From NCBI GenBank assembly GCA_028554755.1, contig JAPTOF010000002.1, forward strand, positions 15,873,001-15,937,000: 64,000 nucleotides of DNA. The letters run 5' to 3'. The DNA comes from Cordia subcordata (taxonomy: Eukaryota > Streptophyta > Magnoliopsida > Boraginales > Cordiaceae). Position numbers and translations under genes: made by a program. Below the pieces are notes generated by a model. That model did no database searches. It saw only the letters and a program-made list of their open reading frames with translations, and was not told the origin of the DNA. Every line of letters starts with the position of its first letter. The first letter of the stretch is position 1. Shown in pieces: positions 36,952 through 49,968 of the stretch.

Positions 36952-38691
36952 TTATCAAAAAAAGGTTATAAGATGGTTAATAGCGGGGATCGAGCCTACT
37001 AGGATAGGATCGGAGAAGAACAAGGGACCTAGAGCTTTAGATTTTTCCATGACCTTTGACACCTTGGAGCATTCTCCTTCTATATTTGATGTGTTTTTCA
37101 TTTTTCCCATTTTAATGTGTGCTTGGAAAGGATTGTGATATGCATAATTTGATTGGTCTTATGTCATGTGATTCTTTTTCTTATGAGTTATGCCTTGACA
37201 AGTATGTATGCCGATCCATACTCAAGGACTACAAGCATCATTGGCCCTAACATTACCGCCCGGCTGGAGTTGTTAAATCTAGCGCTGCTAAGAGGCACCC
37301 TGGACATTTAGTATGAGTTGATGATCGCCTGGCTAACGACGTCATGATTAGCGCTACTAGGAGGCAACCTAGGTTAATTTTGGTACTTTTGTTTCTTGTT
37401 TCATTTTTCTTTTCAATTGTTTTCTCTTCACCCACATAAGTGTTGATCCCTTTTTCCATAGAATATACCTTGTCTTATTATTTGCACATGACAATGCAAG
37501 CTTGCATGGCAATGCTACTAACATTGTTATTTGTGAGTGTTTGTGGTTTGATTGAGTCATAGGGTTAGTAGTTGAAATGTTGATCATTGGTATGGAGAGC
37601 TTTAAGAACACAAGGTTATATCTATCCTTTCTCCACTTGTTCCCCTTCTATCTACCCCTTCCCCACTACCCATACATGCTTTATATTCCCATTTTGCTTG
37701 TTGCGTGCCTTTATTCTATTTACTTAAGGACAAACAAAGTTTAAGTTTAGGGGTATAGGAGTTCGGTTCTTATTATTTTTATGCTTCATTAAGGTAGATT
37801 GCATATTGTGCTTAAAATGGTGAATTTTTTTTTTTTGATTTTTATGCATATAGAGTCATTTACCCCTTGGTTGATGGGAGTGTTAGCTCTTGTGATTAAC
37901 TCAATTGATTGATAATATAAGTTTGCATTGTGGGGAATAAATGGAGTGAAAGGAAAGCTGAGTCTTGGCAGGGATGCCCTTCAAATTTGTGAGGTGTGAA
38001 TGCCTTTAAGAATCATCTTGTAGCTACCCTATGGCTTGGTTGGAAAAAGTGATTGAAAAGGGGTGTTAACATGAGTGTCCCTTCCTTGATTAGTTCTTTT
38101 TATGTGTCTTAGCCTTTCTTAATCTTTTATTTTTGCTTATGTTATGTATTGATGAAAAATACAAAAAAAATGGAAAAAAGGCAAAAATGAGAAAAAAAAA
38201 TTGAAAAAGCCAAAAAAAATGTGAAAAAGCCAAAAGGTACCAAAAAGATGCAAAAGTGAAATTCATTAAGTAAGTGCTTAAGTGACACAATGTCAAGTTG
38301 GCACGAGTTCATTTGAATAATGCTGTTACATCATTTGTGAGCCATTGTATTTGTACATTCTATCTCTCCTTATCGTTAAGGCTTTGTGTATATTGGAGAG
38401 ACCATGTTAGTTGAAGGGGTACAAAATATCAACATGCCGCATGTGTAAAACTCCTAATCTTGTGGTGGTTAAGCTTCTTGGGAACATCCTGCAAGGTGTG
38501 AGATCCCTTGTGAGTAAGGGAAGGATCCAAAACGGCTTGGGGACCCAGCTACAAAAGGAATAAACCCTTCATGCTTCTTAAACTCACCAAGATAGCGAGT
38601 CAATACTTTAGACAACCCTTTTTATCAACTTTGGGACAAACTTAGATTTAGGCTTGCTTGGGGGACAAGCAAGGAGAAGGCTTGGTGGTAT
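36952..38691 (+). other. 3' untranslated region of element C
   Basis: No domain recognised. It includes the conserved Athila-like GGAGGCAACC block near 37367, an A-rich low-complexity run with AAAAAGCC repeats at 38155-38260, and a purine-rich stretch before the 3' LTR. Confidence 0.55.
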
Positions 38692-40515
38692 TGATGTGCT
38701 TCGATTTTGTGTGTGTTTGCATTGCATACTGTTTATGCTTTTGAGGTGTTTTGTGCATGTAAAGTTGTATTAATGTAGTACTTATGCTACAGATATGCTT
38801 AAGTGAAGTAATTGTACATAGTTGAGTTTAATAGATAAATGCTACACTAATTGGTTGTTTTTAATGATTTAGGTGAGTCTTGGGTTGATGCCAAGCTTAT
38901 ATGATGAAAAGTGATGAATATAAAAGGTGTATGGGTCATGGGGAATAGGCCGAAAGCAAAGAAGATGAAGATTGAAGCAAAAAAGGAGGAATTAGTCAAC
39001 CCCCAGAGCCTACTGGCTGACCTAAATCCAGAAAGCACACTTTGGAACCGGTCGACCCTTCCCATCTACCGGCCAGCCAGTAAGGTCTACCGGCCAGCCA
39101 ATAAGGTTGACTGATAATGATGCTGGAGGCTACAAATAGGGCCTGATTTTAGCATTTTAATGGATCAATTCACATCCACTTTACATCCATTTTTCACACA
39201 TGCTAAACCATAGTCCACCCACCTCACACACACTTTTTTACACACTTCCCACTAAGATTAAAGCTTGTTCAGAGGGATTTAGCAATTTCAGAGTGAAGAT
39301 TAACTCAAGAATTGTACAAAGATTTGCTAGGATGGAGAGGAGTTTCCTATTCTCTCTTTCATCCTATTTTATATTATGTTTGAGTAGACTTGTCTAGGGT
39401 GATTTAGCTTGTGTAATGGGTTGGTTATATACTCTTATGTTATGGGATTTGATGGCTTAATATATATACTTTGATTTTATTGTTCAAATGGCTATTTTCT
39501 CATTCATGTCTAAGTGTTTGATAAAATGCCTAGATGAGTAGCATATATATAAATTGATGTCTATCTACTATTAAACACTTCTAATCCATTCTATAATCAT
39601 GTTTATGTGCTTGTGTGTGGATTGTATGAAGTGGGTAATGCTTATATTCATGTCCATGTGTATGTTTGCATACCTAATAGTAAATAAGACATCAATATTG
39701 CATACATGTTGGTGTCCAATTGCTTTTAATGGTGTAATATGAGCATGACAATGTTTGGCGGTCAAATAGGTTCATTTATTCGTGAACACTCTGACCTAGA
39801 ACATGTATGAATGCTCCAATAGATCAAATCCCGTAATAGTGACCCCAGAACGACGATGCATAATTTAAGGCTAGCCTACAAGTCTTCTTTGGCTTTTAAC
39901 CCAGCTAATAGGTTTTCAGTTAGGTTTAGTCGACCTTAGTGACACTAGGTCTTGACTTTAAACCCAGCCAATGGTTTAGATACTAGAGTAGGTTTATTCT
40001 AGGTTACCTAGGAAGCTAGTTAGTCATTCCTAAGGCCCTAGGTCATAAGGACCATGCTGTGACTCTAGGAGGTGCTACCTAAGGACGGACCCCGCACCAA
40101 GTCCTAGGGAGAAATTAGGACACTAGTTAGTAATCTAGTCAAGAGTAATCATTGTAGTTAAGCCATCTCCTATAATCTCATAGCATTTGAATCTAAAGTC
40201 ACCCATTAGCAAGCATAAGCCACCCTAACCCATTCCAATAGTTAGTTCCCTCTAGATTAGTTTGTCTCCTTGTTTTCCATTCCTATTTCCTAAAGTGTAG
40301 TCCTATTTTCTTCCCTTGAGCTCTCATTAAATCCAAAAGTACAAAAATATGCTTAGTTTAGGTTTTTCTTTTAGACACCTTCTAGGACACAGATGCATAG
40401 GATCACCTCCATGCATTAGCCTTCTTGTGGTTCGACACCCGTTCTTGCACACACTACACTGCAACGATTCGTGTACTTGCGGGTCTTTAGGGCTCACATC
40501 TCTAGAGAGACATCA
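38692..40515 (+). repeat. 3' LTR of element C
   Basis: 1824 bp, same ends as the 5' LTR. It lacks part of the 5' LTR block near 31745-31830, and has a 21-bp motif in tandem (39067-39087 and 39088-39108, TACCGGCCAGCCA.TAAGGT). Confidence 0.92.
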
Positions 40516-40520
40516 AAAAC

Positions 40521-42163
40521 TCTTAAATAAGAAGGAATCAATGATTCATTTCAAGCTCATTAATATAGGAGGAAGAATACATTTACCATAAATAAATCGT
40601 CTTGTTTTTGGGCTGTAGTCTTCTTTTTCAACAGCTGAGATTCCTATACCAATGAAAACTAATGATATAAGTTTTACCCTAATGATAAAACCTTACTAAC
40701 TTAAAACCTATGGGCCACGTGTGCTGTATTAAAAATTGGCCTATACAAAGTGACCCACAATGAAATAAAAATAATCTAGGCTGAGATTACTTAATTGAAA
40801 TAAGGCTTAAGTTTAGATGCTAGATGGCTTTAGAGCATGGGGTATATTGACATTTAAAAATTAGAGAGGGAAGGGTCTTTGAGTTTTAATAAGGGATTGG
40901 GTTTTAATTAGGTCATGTGGTTGCTGATTAGAAAATAGGGGTGATCAAGTGGGCCTCTTTGTTTTTCTTTTTTTTTTTATCAAATTCTTTTTTCATTTGG
41001 GAAAATGGGGATAAATAATTGGGGTTGTTATGAGTTAAAAATTGGGCTTTTGGATTTAAAAAAATGAGGCAGCATGGAATTCCGAAGTGTTAAAATGGCC
41101 TGCTTGCTGATTTCTGCTAATGAATAATCGGGAAGGGGGCCTGGTGCAAAATTGTGATTATATGTATGTAGGCTGTGCTGAGTTGTTGATTATTGAAGTT
41201 TATGATTATAATTATATAAATATTAATTCATTTAAACACTTAAAATACTTTTATATGATTAAATATACACATATTTCATTATTAATTACATGATTGGTAA
41301 AATTGAATAAAATAAATTGTAATACTATATCATATTAAGATAAATGGCATAAAAGAAATCAAACATAATTGATTTAAACACTTGTTTGTACTTACTTATA
41401 ATTTTTCATAGTTAAATGTACTCCTACTTATTATTTAATTACGCAATTGATAATAACAAAAAAGAGTAAAGAATTGAACATCACAGTTAAATTGACATAA
41501 AACACGAAATAAAATTTGATATTAGCACATTATTAATAATATACATTATAGGACTATAAGGTAGCTCCTTCCTTGTGTAACATTAACTCAATCTCTGAGA
41601 GCTATGGCTCTGCTTTGATTCACCATCAGATCTCCCTGTTTGGTTGTTTTTTCTTGTTCTTATAAGTTCAAGAGCTCTTTGAGTTAGAGTTCTCTCAGAA
41701 TTTTCCTTGCAAAACCAAAGAAAAAGCTACTAATTGGAGATATGATCCATATGAAGCCATCTTCTTTGCCTTGTGTGCTTACTTCTTAGTCCTTTAAGGT
41801 TGGCACTAGGGGGTATTGACCTGTGGCAATTCCCAAGCCACACCTACTACCCTGGGCCTTTCAATTCACTAGTAGCGGCATGTGAATCAAATCTTGTCAT
41901 TAGCAAACAATCGGCTAATGTGCATCACGTCATAATATGATAAAAAAATATGTAAGTATGAAATTAACCAACAAATATCCATTAAACCACAAAAAATTAA
42001 GTATTGTGCACATAAATGTGAGTAAATCATAAGCATGAAATAAGCAATCCCAAAAGTGACATAACCCATTAAAATACAAAACACAACCAACACCTAAAAC
42101 CAAAAACTTAATTTGACCAATACTTAAAACACCTAATAAGCAATGCTAAGTTACTACTAGAGC
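40521..42163. other. AT-rich region between element C and the RPA remnant
   Basis: No gene recognised on either strand. If RPA and the helicase belong to one Helitron, this is where the HUH-Rep part would be expected, but I could not find HUH or REP motifs. Confidence 0.4.
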
Positions 42164-43838
42164 TCATTTATCCAACAAATTGTCCTCCAACTTCAATGAC
42201 TTAACATCTTCAATGTCAATTTTTCTAGAATGTTTCATGGGAGAAGTGATAGTCGCAAAAAAATCTATAGAAGTTGAAATAGAATCTGAAAAGGACTTCT
42301 TCAATGGTATCCAACTTTTAGCTAAACATTAACTTCGTCATCACTCGAAAAAGATATTGAATCCTGCAAAAATAAACTCATCATTTATAGAAGTAAAAAA
42401 GTGAAATTTATCTATTAAGTAGTATATAAAATACATATACATACAACTAGCGCTACCTTTCCCTGCTTCACACAAATTAATTTATTTTTAATAGTAAAAG
42501 TTAAATTTTTATTTAGTTTGTTTATTTTTAATTAGAACACTAAATTGTTATATATAAAACTTGTGTAATAACATGATAATTACGAATAAACTAAAATTAA
42601 AAAATAATCCCAAAAAATTACTTTTGTAGGCTTGAGTACAAAATAGAACATGTAACAATATTAAAGAATTGAACTAAAATTAGAACACCAATTGAATACG
42701 CGAGTAATATAAATTAATTAAACAAAATAAAATGAATAGAAAATAAAAAACAATATTAATAAGAAAGATTGTGAGAAAAAATCAAATGTAAATTAGGATT
42801 GAGGCTTGAGTTGGACTCAATTTCAATAAGAATTTAGTGCGTCGCTACGATGCTGACAGTTTCTCGCACAAACCTTCTAGGATATAGCCATTTATAATAA
42901 AAGCACAGTAAATTACAAAATCACGTGAATCTGAAAATTTAGAATTCTCTCCCCAAAGAAAAGATAAAAACTAAAAATGATGTTAAAACCTACCTTACGC
43001 AATGCAAGGTGAAAGCAAGTTTGAATGCTTATAAAACCCCAATAAAAATGCAAACAATATATAGAAGAAAATCTGCTTAAATTAATTGACACTTATTGGA
43101 AATAGAAGAAAATGTATGTAACCGCATAATGTTCTCATAAAATGGCATAGCATCCATTCACAAGTGATTATGACAATCATAAGGCCACCATGATTACAAA
43201 GCTTTGTAACTTTCTAAGCAATAACTATGATAATAAAGATATTAATAATTAGATCAAATGATATCATTATTTTATTATGTTCATGCATTTTTTACTTGGA
43301 AATGAGAAAAAAAAAAGCACAATTTAATATTTTTTTTAGATGAGTTGGCAATTTAATAAGATTTGATGAGGCATGTGTCTTTGAACAGCATTTAGTAGAA
43401 CTTTAGACTGTACTTACAATAGTTGGAACACTATTCTTTCCAGCTGACTTCACATTATCAATTAAGTCACCATCTTCTTTAATAAATATATCAACTTTAT
43501 CCTTCAATTATAAGTCAAAAAAGAACTCTCTACCTTTTATAATTAAGAAAATGGAACAAGAAAACATCATGTATACATGACACGTATTACCTCCATTGTG
43601 CCATAATCTTTAATGCACGACTCTATTACTACTCATTATCAATTAAATTGACAACAATATAGTTGCTATTATTACAGTCTATATTGTGCCCACTAAAATA
43701 GACTTGAAACACCAACTTAAAAACATTTCAAGCTCCTTAGGAAAGGAATCCTCATCACTATTCTACTCAAATAAAAACATGACACTTAAGGTTAAAAAAA
43801 ATAAAATCAAATGAAAAATATGTTTATACATAACACAT

Positions 43839-45075
43839 TGTTAGATAAATATTAGATTATTAATAGTAAATCTCTTGTATATATGATAATACTTGTCTAT
43901 ATTAGAATAATTATAAATATTACTTATGTTGTATATAGTTTACAGTTTGATATTTTATAAACTTCTTAATGTACTCTATTATAAGTTAATGAGAAAAGGT
44001 CATTAGTCTTGGGTGGCCAAATACGTTATTTCATAGTATTAAAGTGGAGCGATATAGGCTGAAAGCAGTTGCAACAAGAGAATAGGGAATTATTGAAACT
44101 TCAAAAAATGCGTGTAACCACATACATTCTTTCATAGTATTAGAGACTTGGTTTTGCTTAGGTTTAGGTTTTTTTTCCCTCTTTTTGATGACCCCTTGCC
44201 TTTGCAACTTTTACAATCAGATCTTTTCTATTTTCATGAAAATATTGCCTTTGCGACTTTTGCAAGCTTCAGTTTTCTTTTTCTAATCGCCTTTGCAACT
44301 TTACCAAGTAATATGTGATCTTATTTTTCTGAAAACATTGCCTTTATTTTTATGAAAATATTGCCTTTGCAACTTTTATTGGTTTCAATTTTCTATTTTC
44401 AATTGCTTTTGCAACTTTAGCAAATCATATATGATCTTATTTTTCTGAAAGCATTGCTTTTGCAACTTTTGCAGGCTTTTGCTTCTGCAACTTTGACAGG
44501 AGATTTATGATCTTAATTTTCTAAAAATGCTGGGTTAATTTTCTAAAACCACTGCTTTAATTTTTTGATAACCCTGCCTTTGTGACTTTCGCAGGCTTTA
44601 ATTTCTTCTAATTATTTTTGCATTTTATCATGCGTTATGCGATCCTTTTTATTTTTCTAAAAATATATCTTTGCAACTTTTGCAAGCTTCAATCATTTTT
44701 ACAACTTTAGCAAGCGATATGAGATCTTTTTTTTTTTTTCATGATGTGTTAGCTGACATTTTTTTAGCAAACCTTTTGTACATGTCATGCTTTGTTGCTT
44801 GCAAGACAAGTTGTCCATGACTGTTGCGAGCCAAGTTTCTAGTGCTTCCTCACCATACACTTTAGGTGGATGTTAGATAAATATTACATTATTTATAGTA
44901 AATCTCTTGTATATATGATAATGCTTGTATCTATTAGGATAATTATAAATATTACTTATATTGTACATTATTGTACATAGCTTAGAGTTCGATATTGTGT
45001 AAACTTCTTGATGTATTCTATTATAAATTAATGAGAAAATGTCATTAGTTTTGTGTAGCCAAATACATTCTTTCA
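43839..45075 (+). mobile_element. Short non-coding LTR element (TRIM/SMART-like) in an RPA intron
   Basis: Two direct repeats, 43839-44033 (195 bp) and 44871-45075 (205 bp), begin TGTTAGATAAATATTA and end TTTCA. Just after the first lies TAGTATTAAAGTGGAGCG, a degraded match to the initiator-Met primer site TGGTATCAGAGC; AGGTGGA precedes the second. The 837-bp interior has no coding domain and consists of degenerate repeats. The flanks CACAT and CATGT differ by two transitions, so the target duplication is only partly preserved. Confidence 0.75.
44195..44735 (+). repeat. Degenerate tandem repeats inside the short LTR element
   Basis: At least eight copies of TGCCTTTGCAACTTTTGCAA-like sequence, many followed by TTATTTTTCTGAAAA-type spacers, with spacing of about 50-110 bp. 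Confidence 0.75.
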
Positions 45076-45873
45076 CATGTATATATACATACCAAGAAAC
45101 CAAACTAACCTTAATCAATCTATCCAAAAGATTAAAAGTAGAATGTTTAATAAATTTGACAGCTGGTTTATCAAACAGGACCAAAGAAGTAGTGCCTATA
45201 TGATTTGAAACCAATAATTGAATTCTAAACATACAATCACCAATATTTACATGTGAACATATATTTGCAATTGAAAAGCTTTATTTTAATATAAAATCAT
45301 AAATAATAATACCTTAAAAATGCATTCTTGATTGCAAATTTACATTTATCACACCATAATTTCTACCTTGGGCTATAACCTTTTTCTGACACTTAGTACA
45401 TAAGATATAATGACATATGAGTAATCCTTTGGGATGAGATGCTTTCACCCAAGTTACACTAAATATACAATATTAACAATTAGAAATGCAATAATATATT
45501 TAATATTAATAAGTAAATACCATGAAAATGTATACCTTTTTCTAAAAACATCAATCGCTTTAATATCAGGATTGAAAAACATTTTAGAATTATTGAATGC
45601 ACTGGTCACATTAACATTTTCTATAATTCATATTTAGTCATTCAACTTTGCTATAAGAATAACCATAATGATAGGTCCTGGATTAAGATTTCTCAAATAA
45701 GTAGTGGCTTGGTCTATGTAACTCCCCTACAAAGTACATTTTATCCTCAACTCCCTTTATGAATCTACAAAAAGAAAAGAAAATATAATAATTCAATTAA
45801 AAAAAAGCCATAATACATATTAGCCCATACAATTAAGGACAATCTAACAAAAAAGTGAAATTATATTTACTTG

Positions 45874-46182
45874 TAGGGGTGAGTGTTCGGTTATTAACTG
45901 AACCGAATTTTTTTTTAATTTTTAAAACTGAACCGAACTAAACTGAATTGCTAGGATACTCAAAAAATTTGATAAAGAAATGCATTTTGGCCTATTTGAT
46001 TCGGTTCGGTGAAAATCGAAATTAAACAATAAAAAAACAAAAAAAATGAAAAATAGTAAATTTTTACATTAAAATATGGAAAAACCGAAATGAAACACTC
46101 TTATTCATTAATCTATATCATAAAAATATATTATAAAACATTTAAATCCTAATTAAATATGTTACAAATTAAATAGCTCAAT

Positions 46183-46213
<31 letters not shown>

Positions 46214-48185
46214 CATAAATTTATGTAACATAAAGAAACCTAATCTAACATAAAATCCCAACAAATGAAATACAACATTTAAATTTTAAAAGTCCCAACA
46301 ATATAAAATTTAACATAAAGTCATAAAGTCCCAATTCAAGTTACAACATAAAATATAACATGCTTAAGTCCTCACAACGAGAAATACAAGATTAACATTA
46401 AAAAGTGCAACAGCTTCAATAGCTTAAATAACAATAAAAATCCCAACAACATGACATGGCTCTCTTCAAATCGATTTAACAGTTCATACAATCTCAAGTG
46501 CCAACTCGAAAGCAACATTTTGCAATCCTGAACACAAACCAAATTTAAAAATCAATAATGAAACTAAAAAGTAAATAAATCAAAAGGAAACAAAAATAAA
46601 CTAAATACATAATGTATCACCTTTTTCAATTTTCTTAATATCTTGTAGATCTTCTTCAACATTAATTGGTATCGATGAGGATGAAATCAATCTTGTGCAC
46701 ATATCAAAGCTTACGCCAATTTAGGACTTAAAAAGCTTCTAAATGTGTCAAGAACATGACCACCAGTGCTGAGTGCAGATTCTGATGCAACAATGGAGAT
46801 TGGAATGAATAATATATTTCTTACCATAACAGAAAGGATAGGAAATCTGGAGCTATTAATCTTCTACAACTCTAATATTTCAAACTCATCATTTTGTTGT
46901 TAAATGTCTTCACCAAGATACTTATCCAATTCTGATTTACTATTACTCTCTCCAACCTTCTCTATTTTGCATTTCTTGTATATTTGTTGCATCTTAATCT
47001 AGGCTTTCTTTGTAGCACCATCAATTTTTGTACTTAAATCCATGTCCTGATCACTTGTTTTCCACTTTGTTCTTCAAGTGTCAGCTTGTTCTTTTACTCA
47101 TAGAACAAAGAATATATCTACTCTTTAACATTATTCCCCATTTGAATTCCTACTTCATTGAAATATATTTTGGAAATGACAGATTGCAAATGGTCCAAGT
47201 TTTGACAAGGATCAAGTACAACAGCCAAATAAATCATTGGATTCATCTTTTTAGGATCCGTTCAATATTTGTCAAATTTTTGTTTCATTCTCAATGTCAT
47301 CATTCTTACTTTGGATCATCCTCATCCAACATCTCTTGCAATAGTGTATGAATCCCAAAAAATTCTTGGAAAAATCTATTAGAGGTGACATACAAGGAAC
47401 CAAAAATTTTGGAAGTGAGTGAATAAAAAACTCTCAAGTAGACCAACATTCATCTAGCATTACCCCAATCATCACTAGAAGGCACTTCATGAACTCATAT
47501 CTAAACACAGGTTCTTCATCTTCAAAACTTGTAAATGCAAGTTCATATTTCTCGGTGGTCTCCATCATCAAATAAGTTGAGTTCTTCCTCATAGAGACAT
47601 TTGGGCACAATAAGCTTTTACATTGAACTTTTTAACTTTCGGCAACTTTCTAAACTTCTTCAACGTAACTGGAGATTGCTTAACATAACATACAATATCT
47701 TTAATTCATTTCACCGAATCCCCAATCTCCTTCAGTCTATCATTAACCACCAAATTAATTATGTGAGCAATACATCTCATGTAAAGATGAACACATTTCA
47801 TAATGCTAGTTCTTTATCGATTAATCTTTTCCTTTAAAAACTCAATTGGAACATTATTGGAACTTGTATTATCTACTGTCTCCGTGAACACCTTATCAAT
47901 TTTCCAATCGTTCAAGCAACCCACAATTTCTCTATCCATGTCCTTCCCCTTGTGACTAGAAATTGGAAAAAAATGAATTATCTTTTTGTGCAATTTCCAC
48001 CCACTATCAATCCTATGGCCTGTGAGATGCATAAAATTGATTTTTTGTTGCGATGTCCAAGTATTAACAGTGAGACATACCTTTTAATTTGTCTCTTTGA
48101 ACATTTTTTTCAACTTTAATTTTTTAGAAAAATAAAGCTCCTAACAATAGCTTGATACCATCCAATGTAAAGAAATACAAAACTA
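45874..48185 (-). mobile_element. BED-type hAT element, 3' part
   Basis: The terminus TAGGGGTGAGTGTTCGG at 45874 is followed by GAACCGAA-rich subterminal sequence (45895-46010). On the minus strand the transposase remnant leads towards this end. Homology stops at about 48185. The 8 bp outside the terminus, TTTACTTG (45866-45873), are the exact reverse complement of those outside the terminus at 49698, so this is read as the second part of the hAT starting there. An (AT)n tract lies at 46185-46211. Confidence 0.8.
46640..48183 (-). pseudogene. hAT transposase (Ricesleeper type), central and C-terminal parts
   Basis: Minus-strand blocks in order: KKLKLKKMFKETN and CLTVNTWTSQQKINF (about 48150-48040); then the open piece 48032-47814 with DSGWKLHKKIIHFFPISSHK and VFTETVDNTSSNNVPIEFLK. 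RCIAHIINLVVNDRLKEIGD (about 47780) follows, and the dimerisation signature SRFPILSVMVRNILFIPISI plus VASESALSTGGHVLDTFRSF (46860-46690). The key hAT features are there but with many stops and frameshifts. The N-terminal BED finger is not on this side. Confidence 0.88.
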
Positions 48186-48993
48186 ATCTTTTTTTAATCA
48201 TTTTTATTTGTTTTCTTTTATGTTTTTCTTGTCGTGTAGTATTTTTTTTTGTTTGCACTTAATTATTGGTCGTTATTACAAGGATTATTTAATTTATAAT
48301 TGATCATATCTTCCACATTTGATTTTACTGATTTTCGTTTAGGTTTTCATATTTACATGCTCTATTCCATCTTGAATTATTATGTTAATGCAACTACAAT
48401 CATATCGCTTCATAATAGGTTGAATGTTATCTTTTACATAGATTATGACGTTTAGAGCCTGTTCGTACTTTGTTGCTCATTTAGTTCTAAATTGTTATTT
48501 ATATTTATTTGTATGACTATTACTACTTTTATGGATATGAATCGAATAATTTGATTTTTTGTTGGTTTCGTTATGGCCTTCGATGATGTAATATAACATA
48601 TTTGCTTTCACTATTTGCATGTTGATAATATGGTCTTATCTGTAAATATTCTGCATTTTTTTGTTTGTCTTTCAATGCCAAAATGTGTGAATTGATTTTA
48701 TATTCTTCTTTTTTTGTTAATATAGTTTTATGTTATGTTATTTAATTCATTTTGTGTTATATAAAACTAAGAAGTCCTCCTTTTTTAGAATATTAAATAT
48801 GATTTGGTTTTATATTAGTATATGACATTGTCTTTGATTTGATAATTAGATGGCATATACTGCTTTCTTTCTTTCTTTTTTTTTAGTTCATTCTTTGTCA
48901 TATATACAACAAAGAAGGTCGTATTTTTTTATTGTGTTTATTTAATTTCAGTTTTATATTAGTATATTACAATGTTTTAGATTTGTTAATTAG
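48186..48993. other. T-rich sequence upstream of the RPA 5' half
   Basis: No coding domain. A ~55-bp block (about 48812-48866, TTTATATTAGTATATGACATT) recurs at 48952-49005, where it overlaps the RPA start. Probably the former RPA promoter/leader. One edge of the proposed inversion is at its left end. Confidence 0.45.
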
Positions 48994-49697
48994 ATGTCAC
49001 CTCCTACAAACTACATAGCATAATTGAAGCCACAAAGTCAAATCTACCATATCATAGTATGTGTTGTGCGTGTGTGGTATATTACCAAGGGGATAAAAAC
49101 ATATGAGTTCATTTGTTTCTGTTGGATGAACATGTATATACTCTTTGTTAAATAAGTATGCCATATGGTATTCTTTAATTTTTATGTGTGGATTTTTATT
49201 TGATCGTTTCTTGAATGTTAGTGACAAGGTGATGCAATTCAAGATTTAATCGAAAGTCACTAATTGCAAGATTTCAAAACCGGATTTAGGAAGGTGATTG
49301 TTATATTATTATAAATTTTGGTCATATTATGATAATAATGGTAGTTTTGGGATAACATGACATTCTTGGCATATTATTTTCAATAATTACATGTTTGTGA
49401 AAGATAATATGGCAATTATATTGCCACCAAGCTATTACAACTTTGTTTTGGTTCATGATATCTTATATCCTAGTGTTGATAATTGTTATAGTTTAGGTTC
49501 GTTATGTCTTCACCATTCTATTATATATTTATTTTTTTAATTACTTGATGTATGTTTGTTTCAATTTGTTGCAATTTTTCCTTTTTCTTTTTAAGATGTT
49601 GTTCAGGAATTGTTTCGTGTTGGAGATGTTGTGGAGTTAACATATGATGTAAACGTTACAAAGAAAATTGAATTATAACTACAAGATAACAAGTAAA
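48994..49697 (+). pseudogene. RPA70-like gene, 5' half (OB-A/DUF223)
   Basis: The start MSPPTNYIA (ATG 48994) is followed by LKPQSQIYHIIVCVVRVW and KGIKTYEFICF, then LLDEH in a shifted frame, the N-terminal OB-fold of plant RPA-like proteins. A possible intron leads to GDAIQDLIESH (about 49230), and later blocks in shifting frames are YYNFVLVHDILYPSVDN (about 49440) and VVQELFRVGDVVELTYDVNV with KKIEL.LQDN (49600-49690). The last codons run into a GTAAAT donor and the hAT terminus at 49698. The next part of the protein, ELRIKCTL..GSYIDQ, is on the opposite strand at 45745. Stops and 1-bp indels show it is dead. Confidence 0.78.
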
Positions 49698-49931
49698 TAG
49701 GGAGAGCAAAAACCGAACCAAACTGAAAATCGGATTGAACCAAATTGAGTTCAGTCTATTTGATTTGGATATTCGACCTATTCATTTTGGTTCAGTTATT
49801 TTCTTTAAAAACATTTGGTCAGTTCAGTTCAGTTCATAGCCAAAAAAATAACCAAATAGACCGAATTAACTACATTAGATTTATATATTAAAAATATTTA
49901 ATATTTTATACCTACATTAATATATAGGCTA

Positions 49932-49968
<37 letters not shown>

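Larger units (their letters stand above)
31411..40515 (+). mobile_element. Athila-like Ty3/gypsy element C, without RT and integrase
   Basis: 9105 bp, LTRs of 1844 and 1824 bp (TGATGTGC...ATCA), target duplication AAAAC (31406-31410 and 40516-40520), primer site TGGTGCCGTTGCCAGGGA (33261-33278). Gag and protease are recognisable; no reverse transcriptase, RNase H or integrase motif was found in 35.9-38.7 kb. The block ending GGAGGCAACCTAGG at about 37360-37376 resembles a conserved Athila motif downstream of pol. LTR divergence at the start is roughly 12-13%. Confidence 0.93.
42164..45772 (-). pseudogene. RPA70-like gene (replication protein A large subunit type), 3' half
   Basis: RPA binds single-stranded DNA; plant Helitrons often carry RPA-like genes. 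Exon-like blocks on the minus strand: KCTL, TAG for Trp (45729-45727), then GSYIDQATTYLRNLNPGPII (OB-B); VTSAFNNSKMFFNPDIKAID (about 45600); a zinc-ribbon piece with CTKCQKK and WCDKCKFA (about 45400-45320, 1-bp loss). Then come FRIQLLVSNHIGTTSLVLFD (OB-C, about 45230, donor GTTAGT at 45110); FPKELEMFLSW and NIDCNNSNYIVVNLIDNE (43770-43610); EDGDLIDNVKSAGKNSVPTI (about 43500-43440); and a Lys/Ser-rich tail ending in TGA at 42166-42164. A short LTR element sits in one intron. The 5' half lies inverted at 48994-49697. Confidence 0.85.

Noticed and set aside
47028..47351. 107-codon plus-strand frame
   Set aside because: It is antisense to the hAT transposase remnant and has no domain.
45874..49870. 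Reading the terminus at 49698 as the plain right end of the hAT that begins at 45874
   Set aside because: Both termini face the same way (TAGGG... on the plus strand), so they cannot be the two ends of an uninverted element; the inverted 8-bp flanks and split transposase explain them better.
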